Assembly: GCA_020446815.1 (NCBI GenBank)
Contig: JAGRDY010000025.1
Span: forward strand, 62,001 to 126,000
Reading direction: 5' to 3'
DNA: 64,000 nt
Source: Paracoccaceae bacterium
GTDB taxonomy: Bacteria; Pseudomonadota; Alphaproteobacteria; Rhodobacterales; Rhodobacteraceae
Both the position numbers and the translations under genes were made by a program. Below are positions 52,600 to 61,527 of the stretch, piece by piece. Position 1 is the stretch's first letter. The number at the start of each line of letters is the position of its first letter. The notes beneath the pieces are model-generated. The model was not told the DNA's origin, searched no databases, and saw nothing but the letters and a program-made list of their open reading frames with translations.

Positions 52600-55194
52600 T
52601 CACACGAACATGGATGCGGTAACGGAGGTAATGCCAAGCAGCATGACTTCGAAATCGGCCACCCCGTCGCCATCGGTATCGCCCGCGAGTATCGAATTGC
52701 CGCCGCTGGCAAGGGCGATCAACTCACCTGCGGTCTGGGTGAAACCTGATCCGCCGCTGAAAGTCATCGCCATCCCGGTAAAATCCATCATGTCCTGACC
52801 GGCGGTGAAATCGGTGATCACGTCGCGTGCGGCACCCAGGCCCACCTCAGCCAGTGTTCTGAAAACGAAGATATCGTTGCCCGCATTTCCAGACAGGGCA
52901 TCGGCGCCCCAGCCGCCGAAAAAGCTGTCATTGCCGCCGCCGCCGAAAAGGGTATCGTTGCCACTGCCGCCATAGAGCCGATCATGGCCGCCGCCTCCAA
53001 AAATCAGGTCGGTACCGTCATCGCCGGCCAGTAGATCGCCCCATGTGCCACCATAGATGCTGTCGTTCCCGTTCCCGCCAAGGATCGTATCGTTGCCCCA
53101 GTTGCCATAAAGCCGGTCATGACCGCCTTCACCGAGCACCCGGTCATTACCGCCTTCCCCCGCCAGAAGGTCGCCCCAACTGCCCCCATGAAGCCGGTCG
53201 TTTCCGTCTCCGGCCAGGAGCGTATCGTTACCCGTACCGCCATCAAGCCAGTCGTGGCCCGCCTCGCCGTGCAAAAGGTCATTGCCGCTGCCCCCGATCA
53301 GGGAATCGCCCCATGTCCCGCCAAACAGCGTGTCATTACCATTGCCGCCCAGAAGCGTGTCACTGCCCCAGCCTCCGTAAAGGTGATCATGTCCGTCTTG
53401 ACCATCCACAATATCGTTGCCGCCATTGCCGCCCAGCGCATCGCCCCAGGTTCCGCCCAGGATCGAATCGTCGCCAGGGCCGCCATAGATCGTGTCGTTC
53501 CCCGCGCCCCCGTCCAGCGTGTCATTCCCGCTGTCGCCTGCCAGCGTATCATTGCCGTCAAAGCTCACGATGATATCGTTGCCCGCCAATCCGGAGATGC
53601 CATCCGCGCTTGTCGTGCCAAGAAGGATGTCGCCCGTCGATGTCGCTGGGGCCGGGGACGTGCTGGCGTCTGAAACCGACAGCGTGTACGTCCCCGAAAA
53701 CGTTCCGTACCCCTGCGCGGCCAGGTAATAAGTACCCGTGACCGGTGCGAGAAAGATCAACCGGGAATCAAGCGTCAGATGCCCGCTGGGGTCGGTATAA
53801 TCGTCGTTGTAATCAATCAGGTTTCCGGCGCTGTCGAAAAACGACAAAAACGAATTCGCAAGTGTTCCCAAACCCGAATCGGCACCAGAGAGAGTGAAAA
53901 CATAGGCCGCGCCCGCCTGAAGCGTGACGGAAAAATAGTCCCGGTCAGAAACAAGTTCGATGTTGCCGGTAACCGCGCCGCCCGGTGCCACGGTTCCGAC
54001 CGGTGGTGAAATGCCGTCAAACTGGTCGGCATAATCGTCCACAGGGGCAAAGAGCGTGGTCAGATCGTAGATTCGGTCAAGGAAGTAGAATAATTCGAAC
54101 CCGACAACCAGATCGGTACCGTCAGACACCGCACCCGGAAATGAATCGAGGTCGATCTGCGTTTGTGTACGGTTATCAACAATCTGGATCGTGCCGGCGA
54201 CATCGCCCCATTGGGTCACGGTATAATTGGCCCGATCGCCGGAAAAGATCACCATGTCATTGCCGGTGCCGCCAACCAGGGTATCGTTCCCGCCATGGCC
54301 GACGATCTGATTGTCCACGCCGTCATTTCCCGCCGAAATGAAATCGCCGAAGTTCGAGCCTTCGATCCTTTCGACACTCACTATATTGTCGATGCCATTG
54401 CCATTCCCCAAATATACGCCCGCAGTGGCACCGAGATAGGTCAACAGATCGATTCCGAGGCCGCCATCAATGGATACGACGCCGGACAGATCTTCGAAAC
54501 GGTCATTGCCGTCGCCGCCGGTCAGCGTATCGTTTCCCGCGCCGCCGCGCAGCGTGTCATCGCCATAGCTGCCATCAACGATGTCATCGCCGTTGTCGCC
54601 ATATAGATAGTCATCCCCGATGCCCCCATAAAGGATATCGTTCCCATTTCCGCCCGCCAGGCCATCATTTCCACCGCTGCCGAAAAGAAAATCATCGCCG
54701 TCGTTGCCGATCAGCGTATCGTCCTGCGACCCTCCTTCAAGCCGGTTGGCGCCGGCATCCCCAACGATGAAGTTGGCTCGATTGTAGGCACCGATCACGT
54801 TTTCCACGTTGACGATGGTATCCGTGGCGAAACTGCCCGCGGTGGCGGTTCCGGTTGTCAGATTGACGGTCACGTCCTGTGTGGCGTTCAAATAGGATAC
54901 GGTGTCTACGCCGGTTTCACCGTCAATGTGGTTGATGCCCGATCCACCGTCGAGAAAATCGTTGCCTGCGCCGCCATAAAGGCTGTCGTTACCGCCTTCG
55001 CCGTAAAGATAATCGCCCAGATCGCCTGGTTGCACCCGGCCTGGCCGCCCGTTCCCATAAATGGTCTGGTCGCCAGACCCGCCATAAATCGTATCCGAGC
55101 CGCCATATCCCTGGAGCAGATCATAAAGTAGCGGATTATTGATGTAGCTATTGTCTGAAGAATCCAGCCAGACTGTACGGCCTGATGCGGGCAT
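52600..55194 (-). CDS. RTX calcium-binding repeat protein with PPC-like domain (864 residues)
   Basis: The gene starts at ATG 55194 after AGGGAGGG. It shares the opening module of its neighbour (VWLDSSDNSYINN, GYGGSDTIYGG, IYGNGRPG) and the C-terminal region (FRTLAEVGLGAARDVITDF). Two blocks of GGxGxDxL repeats flank a central part of about 150 residues (SDRDYFSVTLQAGAAYVFTL to GTYYLAAQGYGTFSGTYTL). That part resembles pre-peptidase C-terminal beta-sandwich domains. It is probably secreted by a type I system and folds on binding calcium. It lies upstream of the smaller paralogue on the same strand, 247 bp apart. Confidence 0.9.
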   Translation of the reverse strand: MPASGRTVWLDSSDNSYINNPLLYDLLQGYGGSDTIYGGSGDQTIYGNGRPGRVQPGDLGDYLYGEGGNDSLYGGAGNDFLDGGSGINHIDGETGVDTVSYLNATQDVTVNLTTGTATAGSFATDTIVNVENVIGAYNRANFIVGDAGANRLEGGSQDDTLIGNDGDDFLFGSGGNDGLAGGNGNDILYGGIGDDYLYGDNGDDIVDGSYGDDTLRGGAGNDTLTGGDGNDRFEDLSGVVSIDGGLGIDLLTYLGATAGVYLGNGNGIDNIVSVERIEGSNFGDFISAGNDGVDNQIVGHGGNDTLVGGTGNDMVIFSGDRANYTVTQWGDVAGTIQIVDNRTQTQIDLDSFPGAVSDGTDLVVGFELFYFLDRIYDLTTLFAPVDDYADQFDGISPPVGTVAPGGAVTGNIELVSDRDYFSVTLQAGAAYVFTLSGADSGLGTLANSFLSFFDSAGNLIDYNDDYTDPSGHLTLDSRLIFLAPVTGTYYLAAQGYGTFSGTYTLSVSDASTSPAPATSTGDILLGTTSADGISGLAGNDIIVSFDGNDTLAGDSGNDTLDGGAGNDTIYGGPGDDSILGGTWGDALGGNGGNDIVDGQDGHDHLYGGWGSDTLLGGNGNDTLFGGTWGDSLIGGSGNDLLHGEAGHDWLDGGTGNDTLLAGDGNDRLHGGSWGDLLAGEGGNDRVLGEGGHDRLYGNWGNDTILGGNGNDSIYGGTWGDLLAGDDGTDLIFGGGGHDRLYGGSGNDTLFGGGGNDSFFGGWGADALSGNAGNDIFVFRTLAEVGLGAARDVITDFTAGQDMMDFTGMAMTFSGGSGFTQTAGELIALASGGNSILAGDTDGDGVADFEVMLLGITSVTASMFV

Positions 55195-55529
55195 CGTTCA
55201 GCCCTCCCTGCGTCCCGTGTTCCGTGCGTTACGCATCGCAAGGGTCGTGGGTGCGAGGATGCGGCGAACCGGCGACGTGCATTTGCAAATCATGTGCAGT
55301 CTTCCCGAGCAAAGCATATCTGGGCCTCATAAGCAAATAGAGTTTATCGCCCCATTCAGGGGGACTCACTCCAACCACATTGGTCAACAGCTTCGGTTCT
55401 GGCGCCCAACTGACATTTTGCCCCGAGCCGGCAAGCGGGACCGACAGTCGCGTTTCATTCTCGGTGAATTCGGGGGCAAGGATGTCGTCGGCTTTTCTTG
55501 CCTTCTTGCGGATCTGGAAACCAGTGTCC
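55195..55529. promoter_or_regulatory. Intergenic region upstream of the large RTX gene
   Basis: These 335 bases hold no convincing gene. ATTTGCAAAT at 55281-55290 is a perfect 10-bp palindrome, flanked by TGCA on both sides (GTGCATTTGCAAATCATGTGCA). It lies 87 bp upstream of the RTX start and could be an operator. A plus-strand frame crossing the region has weak coding character and overlaps both neighbours. Confidence 0.35.
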
Positions 55530-57020
55530 CTAAAACCTGCCGATCAGCGTTGTGCCACGCCTGGACCGGGAGGCGCCAATATCCTCTGCCACCGATTGCG
55601 CCAGCACTTCGCGGTTGATCTTGCCCATCGATCCACGCGGAAGCGAATCCATCATAAACAATTGAAAGCCCGGAACCGTCGGCAATTTCGCGCGGATACG
55701 TTCGCCAAGCGTCTGCCGCCGCGCCTGGCCCGCGACGACCACAATTCCCAACCGGTGATCTGCGTGTTCGGGTGGCAACAAGATGGCGCAGACATCGTCC
55801 ACATCGCCAAGGTCACGAATTTTTTCTTCAATATCATCGGCAGGTATCTTTACGCCTCCCAGGTTCAGCACATTGGCCGGACGCCCGAGGATGATGATCG
55901 TACTGTCCTGCGTCATCTGGGCGATATCGCCGGAAAGGAACCAGCCGTCCTGAAAACACCGGCGCGTTTCGCCCGCGTCAGTCATGTAGCCCGTTGCCGT
56001 GCTGTTCGTACGCACACGCACCAAACCCTTTGACCCGATCGGCAGAACCTTGCCGGCGTCATCGACGATCTCGACCTGCACATCGGAAAAGGCCTGGCCA
56101 ACATGGCCGGGGTGCCCGTCAAGATGTGTTGCATCGCCCAATGTAATCCCACCCGCTTCGGACGATCCGTAGGCAACACAAACCCGCTGGCAGACCCTTC
56201 GCCGGATCTCATCGCGCAAGGCAACGGTCAGGCGCCCGCCAGCGATAATGGTCGTCGCGTCCAATGGCGGAAGATCCGCCATTGAGGCATCGCCGATCAA
56301 AGGTTGCATGGCCGCCGGGGACGCAAGAAGAAGATTGACCTTTGTGGCGCTGAATTCGGCAAATGACCCGCTTCCCCCGCGTGCGAGCACGATCGTCCCG
56401 CCGGCAAGCCAGACTGCAAGCGTCGCCGTGAATCCATAGGCCGTGTCCGGCCCCAACCCGCACCAGAGCACCGAGCGGGCATCAATGCGCGAACGCTTTG
56501 CCGTTCCCGACAGACGATTTTCCAGAATACCGGCATCAAGCAGGACCGCCTTGGGCCGCCCCGAGGTGCCCGAGGTAAAGCAGATGCGACCGGCTGTCAT
56601 TTGTGCCTCCGCCACGCCGGGAATTGCGCCGGTTTCCTCGACGGGGTGCTGAAGCCAGTCAGGGCCAATCGCTATTCGGCGAATGTGCGGCATGATTTGA
56701 TCACGGCCCTGCGGCCCCGTGACGATGGCCGACACGGAAGGTAGCGTTTCGAGTTCCGCCTGGCAGTTGTTGGTCAATGAAACCGAAACCGCCCCCACCC
56801 GCATCAACGCCAGCGTAATCAGCCAGTGGCTGACCGGTTTGTCGATGTCCACGGCCGCGACATCCCTCGGGCCAACCCCCAAACCGAAAAGGCGCGCGGC
56901 AATACGTTCGACATCGCGAAAGAGCCGTGCGTAGTCAAGCTGGATCGAGCCGCAGGATATCGCCACCGCGCCCGGCGTCTTTTCATATCCTTCTTTCAAA
57001 ATCTGCGGAAGAGTCAGCAT
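55530..57020 (-). CDS. AMP-dependent synthetase/ligase (adenylate-forming)
   Basis: The 496-residue enzyme activates a carboxylate as acyl-AMP. Motifs: the P-loop FTSGTSGRPKAVLL, AYGSSEAGGIT, the hinge region FLSGDIAQMTQDSTIIILGR and the C-terminal Lys in PRGSMGKINRE. ATG 57020 follows GGAGA. It starts 75 bp after the TAXI solute-binding gene on the same strand, so the substrate could be the imported acid. The acid cannot be named from the sequence. Confidence 0.88.
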   Translation of the reverse strand: MLTLPQILKEGYEKTPGAVAISCGSIQLDYARLFRDVERIAARLFGLGVGPRDVAAVDIDKPVSHWLITLALMRVGAVSVSLTNNCQAELETLPSVSAIVTGPQGRDQIMPHIRRIAIGPDWLQHPVEETGAIPGVAEAQMTAGRICFTSGTSGRPKAVLLDAGILENRLSGTAKRSRIDARSVLWCGLGPDTAYGFTATLAVWLAGGTIVLARGGSGSFAEFSATKVNLLLASPAAMQPLIGDASMADLPPLDATTIIAGGRLTVALRDEIRRRVCQRVCVAYGSSEAGGITLGDATHLDGHPGHVGQAFSDVQVEIVDDAGKVLPIGSKGLVRVRTNSTATGYMTDAGETRRCFQDGWFLSGDIAQMTQDSTIIILGRPANVLNLGGVKIPADDIEEKIRDLGDVDDVCAILLPPEHADHRLGIVVVAGQARRQTLGERIRAKLPTVPGFQLFMMDSLPRGSMGKINREVLAQSVAEDIGASRSRRGTTLIGRF

Positions 57021-57095
57021 GAAGATGTCTCCGAATTGCCGGCTTTTACACATGACCTCCTGGCCCTTGCGACGGAACGCCGCGAGGACCTTGTT

Positions 57096-58067
57096 TCATC
57101 TGAGTCCCTTTTCGTCATAGAATGCCAGGGCAGCCGGGTGAAACGGCACCCCGATTTCATCATACATTTCCTGAGGGTCGAAATTGCGAAAATCCTTGCT
57201 TGCTGCGCTCAGCAGTGCCTGGCCGGCAAAGAGGGTCCGCAATACGTCCCTGACCGCCTGATCGGGCGTGTCCTTGTGGGCAAAGAGCCAGTAGTCATAC
57301 TCCATCACAACCGTAGGTTCGACGATACCCGACAGCCCGTCGCCCGGCATGACCGTAACCAGACGGCTGGCCGGGAAAACTTCCTGCAACCGTTTTTCCG
57401 CATCATTCCCGGTCATCAGCGAAACGGCGCGGTAGTCATCGACCTGTTCCGCATAGCGCGTCGCGGTCGCCGAACCGACAACCAGGCCATTGACGTCGAT
57501 GGTGCCTCTGACAAAAGCCTTGCCCAATCCCGCCCAGTCCGACACCTGAACCGGCACGACATCCTGATAGCTCAGCCCCGCCGTTCCCAGCATCGCCGCA
57601 TAAAGCCGTTCGCCAAAGGCGGTCGCGTCGAAACCGGCAGGCACGCGTTTGCCACGCAGATCGACAACTGTCGTGATACCGGAACTGGCGCGCGTGCCAA
57701 AAGTCAGCTGGAAAGGCATCAACCGCGCCACCGCGCGCAGGTTTTCCAGCGGGCGGTCCTTGAAGAACTCGAGGCCCAGAAAGGCCTCACGAAGAACGAT
57801 CGCATTGTAAAGCCCGAAATCCACTTCGCCGCTATTGACGAAAACCGCGCCCTGTCCGGCAGATGCATAGGGCTTCGGCCTGATATCCAGTCCGGAAACC
57901 TCATTGGAAACCTTGGAAATCGCCAACCCATAATAATAAATCGCCGTTCCGTCGCCACTGGTTGCCAGCGACAGGCTCTGCGCCATGGCCGCTCCGGGGC
58001 GGAACGAAAAAGCCAGTGCGATCACAAGAAGAATTTTTGTCAAAATTGGTTTCCTCGGGTCTTTCAT
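57096..58067 (-). CDS. TAXI-family TRAP transporter solute-binding protein
   Basis: The product is 323 residues from ATG 58067, which gives a good signal peptide (ILTKILLVIALAFSFRPGAAMA). In-frame starts further upstream are possible and no strong ribosome binding site decides. LSLATSGDGTAIYYYGLAIS, PYASAGQGAVFVNSGEVDFG and LRGKRVPAGFDATAFGERL are typical of TAXI periplasmic receptors. The TRAP permease genes are not adjacent. Known TAXI ligands are dicarboxylates or amino acids, but the ligand here is unknown. Confidence 0.87.
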   Translation of the reverse strand: MKDPRKPILTKILLVIALAFSFRPGAAMAQSLSLATSGDGTAIYYYGLAISKVSNEVSGLDIRPKPYASAGQGAVFVNSGEVDFGLYNAIVLREAFLGLEFFKDRPLENLRAVARLMPFQLTFGTRASSGITTVVDLRGKRVPAGFDATAFGERLYAAMLGTAGLSYQDVVPVQVSDWAGLGKAFVRGTIDVNGLVVGSATATRYAEQVDDYRAVSLMTGNDAEKRLQEVFPASRLVTVMPGDGLSGIVEPTVVMEYDYWLFAHKDTPDQAVRDVLRTLFAGQALLSAASKDFRNFDPQEMYDEIGVPFHPAALAFYDEKGLR

Positions 58068-58136
58068 GTCATCGCTGTGCATACGCGCCATTGTCCGCGC
58101 TTTCAAACGTCAACGCAAATCGCGCAAAGATCCCGG

Positions 58137-58385
58137 TCAGTGCAATCTGGCGCGCACGAGAAAACCTTCCACGGTCTCCTCCCCCAACGCCCGCAACGCT
58201 TCCAGACGGTGCAGCCCCTCGACCAGCACGAAATGATCACCGTCGGCGCGCACTGAAATCGGCGTCGTCTGGCCGTCCTCCAGCATGCTTTCGGCAATTG
58301 CCTCGACCTTGGCCGGATCAAGCGTCTTGGCCCGTTTCACCGGCACATGGATCTTGGCGATAGGAAATGACTGTTTTTCCAGCAA
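58137..58385 (-). CDS. Small ParB N-terminal-domain protein
   Basis: The 82-residue protein is read from a probable TTG at 58385, nine bases after AAAGGA. A longer frame to 58559 has no protein-like leader. It contains IPVAEIHV-like sequence (FPIAKIHVPVKRAKTLDP), AESMLEDGQTTPISVRADG and the box VEGLHRLEALRALGE, which matches the GxHRxxA motif of ParB/Srx-like nucleotide-binding domains. There is no helix-turn-helix or CTP-sliding clamp region, so it is not a partition ParB. Confidence 0.7.
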   Translation of the reverse strand: MLEKQSFPIAKIHVPVKRAKTLDPAKVEAIAESMLEDGQTTPISVRADGDHFVLVEGLHRLEALRALGEETVEGFLVRARLH

Positions 58386-58567
58386 GACGGGCTGTCCTTT
58401 GTTGCGGGCCGACAGAAAAGACCCGGTTCCTGACAAACCTACAGCGTTGCCGCAAGACACTGCAACAGCCGATGTTCGTGCGACCAAGGCAGCGAAATGG
58501 CCAGGCATGTGCCCAATTGCCCGCTCTCGCCAAGGATTGCGAGGCGATACACGTCTCACCTATCATT

Positions 58568-59113
58568 ATGCGCATGCAGACCCCGGACGAAGCCCTGGCC
58601 AGTGCCGCCGCTGGCGGAGACCGCGAAGCTTTCGCGGCGCTTCTGGCGCGGCATTACGACCGGATTTTCGGGCTGGCCTTCCGGCTTACGGGTGTCCGGG
58701 CCGAGGCCGAGGATCTGACCCAGGATATCTGTATTGCCCTGCCGGGCAAGCTTGCCAGTTACCGGCGCGCGGCACGGTTCACGACCTGGCTTTACCGCGT
58801 CACGGTCAACGCCGCCCATGATCGCCGCCGCCGCCACGCCACCCACACGAAGGCGGCCGACGGCTGGGGCGACTGGGAACGCGCCCGGCGGGCCGAAATG
58901 ACCGAGGCCGATGACGCACGGCAGTGGCTGGCCGCCACCATGGCCCGGCTCAGCCCGGAACTGCGCGATACCGTTGCCCTGACGCTCGGCGAGGAACTGA
59001 GCCAGGCCGAAGCCGCCGAGGTGCTGGGCCTGTCGGAAGGCACCATCGCCTGGCGAATGTCGGAAGTGAAAAAGCGCCTTCGCGATCATGCAAGGGCGGA
59101 AGGAATGCTATGA
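58568..59113 (+). CDS. ECF RNA polymerase sigma factor
   Basis: The 181-residue protein has sigma region 2 (HYDRIFGLAFRLTGVRAEAEDLTQDICIAL, residues 29-58; RFTTWLYRVTVNAAHD) and region 4 (DTVALTLGEELSQAEAAEVLGLSEGTIAWRM). ATG 58568 lacks a good ribosome binding site; ATG 58574 is also possible. The last bases overlap the VWA protein start (ATGA). The VWA protein's short cytoplasmic start followed by a membrane helix may act as its anti-sigma factor. Confidence 0.9.
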   Translation: MRMQTPDEALASAAAGGDREAFAALLARHYDRIFGLAFRLTGVRAEAEDLTQDICIALPGKLASYRRAARFTTWLYRVTVNAAHDRRRRHATHTKAADGWGDWERARRAEMTEADDARQWLAATMARLSPELRDTVALTLGEELSQAEAAEVLGLSEGTIAWRMSEVKKRLRDHARAEGML

Positions 59114-61221
59114 ACGACGATCTTGAAGCCCTGCGCGCCGCGCTGAAATCCTCCGCCCCGGATCCTGACCCCAAGGCAAAGGCCGCGACCCTGCGGCGCG
59201 CCATGGAAAATTTCGGCCGGCACCAAGGATCGGCAAACCCGACCCGTCCCATGTCAGACCGCCCCGAACCGGCGGGTTTATTGACAGGAGTACGCAAGAT
59301 GATTTCTCAACTCTCCCCCCGCGCCGCGCTTGCCGCCACTGCCTGCGTCGCCGCCCTTGGCATCGGAGTGATGATCTATCCCGCTCTTGTGCACGAATTG
59401 ACGCCCCCCCGGCCGGAACCTGCAACCATCGTCAGCCCCGTCGCACCGGAAGGCAGGGCCGGGAAAGATGGCATCGCGCGCGATCAAGCGGCGGCCAATG
59501 CGCCGGGGGCCGACCAGAACCTCGACCAGGGCGAAGATGCCCCGGCCGAAAACGGCGCGGCGGTTTCCGAATCCAGCCCAAACGCGCCCGTTCAGAAGCC
59601 GGCCGTCGCCCTGGCCGAAGCCCCCGCGGCGGTCGAAGCCCTGCCGATGTCGCCCGCCCTCGAATCCGCGCCAACCCGCAGCCGGAAACAGGCGTCAGGT
59701 ATTTCCGGCCTGATCGCCAAAGGCATTGTCGGCGACATGCTGGCCCAACCCCGGGCCCAAAACGCGCCGCTCGGAATCATGGTTCAGCCGGGCGCCGATA
59801 CCTTCGCGCCGCCACCGGAACCCGATACCGAAACCTATGCCAACGCCGACCAGAACCCTGTCAAGATCGTGACGGAAGATCCCGTCTCGACCTTTTCCAT
59901 CGACACCGACACGGCGTCCTATGCCATTGTCCGCTCTTCTCTGGCGAATGGCTACCTGCCCCCCGCAGATGCCATCCGGGTCGAGGAAATGATCAACTAC
60001 TTCCCCTATGATTACGCCGCCCCCGACGCGCAAGAGGCGCCGTTCCGCGCCTCGATCAGCCTGTTTGCGACGCCCTGGAACGCCAATACCCGGCTATTGC
60101 GGATCGGCCTGCAAGGCGCGCTGCCTGCGCCGGCCGAACGCGCGCCGCTGAATCTGGTCTTTCTGATCGACACGTCGGGCTCCATGCAGAACGCCAACAA
60201 GCTGCCGCTTCTCAAACAGTCCTTGCGCCTGTTGCTGGGTGAATTGCGCCCCGAGGATCGGGTTGCCATCGTCACCTATGCCGGATCGGCGGGGCTGGCG
60301 CTGGAACCGACGGCGGCGGCGGAACGCGCGACAATCCTCGGCGCGCTCGACCGGCTCGATGCCGGGGGATCGACCGCCGGTCAGGAAGGCTTGCAGCAAG
60401 CCTATCAGGTGGCCCGATCGATGGCCAGGGACGGCGATGTCAGCCGTATCCTTCTGGCCACCGACGGCGATTTCAACGTCGGCATGTCCGACCCCGAGTC
60501 GCTCAAGGGCTTCGTCGCCCGGGAACGCGACAGCGGCATCTATCTGTCGGTTCTTGGCTTCGGACGCGGCAATCTCGACGATGCGACAATGCAGGCGCTG
60601 GCGCAGAACGGCAATGGCACGGCGGCCTATATCGACACGCTGTCGGAAGCGCAAAAGGTGCTCGTCGATCAGCTTTCCGGCGCACTCTTCCCCATCGCCG
60701 ATGACGTGAAGATCCAGATCGAGTTCAACCCCGCCGCGGTGGCCGAATACCGCCTGATCGGGTATGAGACCCGGGCCCTGGCACGCGAGGATTTCAACAA
60801 TGACAAGGTCGATGCGGGCGAGATCGGCGCGGGCCATCAGGTAACGGCGCTTTACGAGGTGACGCCGGTGGGCAGCCCCGCACGTCTTTCCGACCCGCTC
60901 CGCTATGGCAAAGCCAGCACACCGACCGGCGATGCCAGCGAACTCGGCTTCCTCAAGCTGCGCTACAAGGCGCCTGGCGCCGGCACGTCGACCCTGATCG
61001 AAACGCCGATCCCGCCTGGGGTGCAAGAGCCCGATGCCGACGCCCGATTTGCCGCCGCGATCGCCGGCATGGGCCAGTTGCTGCGCGACCCGAAATACCT
61101 TGGCGACTGGGGTTGGGACGAGGCCATCGCCCTCGCCAACGGGGCGCGGGGTGCCGACCCCTACGGCTACCGCGCTGAAGCGGTGCAACTGATGCGGCTG
61201 GCCGAAAGCCTGAGTCGCTGA
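59110..61221 (+). CDS. VWA domain membrane protein (YfbK/DUF3520-like)
   Basis: The 703-residue protein begins with a 60-residue charged cytoplasmic part (MNDDLEALRAALKSSAPDPD), then a membrane helix (AALAATACVAALGIGVMIYP, near residue 80). A 150-residue Ala/Pro/Glu-rich linker follows. STFSIDTDTASYAIVRSSL and the VEEMINYFPYDY region are typical of YfbK-type proteins. The von Willebrand A domain has the MIDAS motif FLIDTSGSM and ILLATDGDFNVG. The C-terminus (LGFLKLRYKAPG) matches DUF3520. It is coupled to the sigma gene. Its function is unknown. Confidence 0.88.
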   Translation: MNDDLEALRAALKSSAPDPDPKAKAATLRRAMENFGRHQGSANPTRPMSDRPEPAGLLTGVRKMISQLSPRAALAATACVAALGIGVMIYPALVHELTPPRPEPATIVSPVAPEGRAGKDGIARDQAAANAPGADQNLDQGEDAPAENGAAVSESSPNAPVQKPAVALAEAPAAVEALPMSPALESAPTRSRKQASGISGLIAKGIVGDMLAQPRAQNAPLGIMVQPGADTFAPPPEPDTETYANADQNPVKIVTEDPVSTFSIDTDTASYAIVRSSLANGYLPPADAIRVEEMINYFPYDYAAPDAQEAPFRASISLFATPWNANTRLLRIGLQGALPAPAERAPLNLVFLIDTSGSMQNANKLPLLKQSLRLLLGELRPEDRVAIVTYAGSAGLALEPTAAAERATILGALDRLDAGGSTAGQEGLQQAYQVARSMARDGDVSRILLATDGDFNVGMSDPESLKGFVARERDSGIYLSVLGFGRGNLDDATMQALAQNGNGTAAYIDTLSEAQKVLVDQLSGALFPIADDVKIQIEFNPAAVAEYRLIGYETRALAREDFNNDKVDAGEIGAGHQVTALYEVTPVGSPARLSDPLRYGKASTPTGDASELGFLKLRYKAPGAGTSTLIETPIPPGVQEPDADARFAAAIAGMGQLLRDPKYLGDWGWDEAIALANGARGADPYGYRAEAVQLMRLAESLSR

Positions 61222-61527
61222 CCTCTTGCCACCCGCGCAACACCGCCCCGGCCTCAGCGCCGGGGTTGGCTGTCCGGGCAGCCGAAAACACCCCAGGCGG
61301 CGCGTGCGCCTGCCGGTTGCCCCGTCCAGGGGCACGGGCGCCCGCCCGAAACGGGCAGTTCGGCCTGAAAGCGGCCGTCAAGCGGTTCAGGGAAATACCC
61401 GATCCATCACCCGTCGCCACAAGCCCGAAAGCGCCAGAAACTGGCCGGGCTTGGGAAATTTGGGGGTGTCTTTCAAACGCCGTAAGGGGCGCATGATGAT
61501 GCGCCCCTTCGGCAATTAAGAGGCTGT
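61222..61527. other. Intergenic region with two hairpins, no gene
   Basis: These 306 bases lie between the convergent VWA and Hsp20 genes. CCCCGGC at 61246-61252 pairs with GCCGGGG at 61259-61265, a possible terminator for the VWA transcript. A second, stronger hairpin lies at 61484-61509. The remainder is GC-rich with short frames of no coding character. Confidence 0.5.
61484..61509 (-). terminator. Hairpin downstream of the Hsp20 gene
   Basis: AAGGGGCGCAT at 61484-61494 pairs perfectly with ATGCGCCCCTT at 61499-61509 across a 4-base loop. It is 18 bp beyond the hsp20 stop. The T run is short, but the 11-bp stem makes a terminator likely for one or both strands. Confidence 0.75.

Noticed and set aside
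51093..55194. Short, regular DNA repeats that could suggest a CRISPR array or minisatellite
   Set aside because: The periodicity follows nine-residue RTX repeats in open frames of 419 and 864 codons; the units vary and have no spacers.
55151..55618. Plus-strand frame of 155 codons between the RTX and ligase genes
   Set aside because: It overlaps the 5' end of the RTX gene and the 3' end of the ligase gene, lacks a good start signal and matches no known pattern.
60094..61335. Minus-strand frame of 413 codons over the VWA gene
   Set aside because: Antisense shadow of the VWA and DUF3520-like coding sequence.
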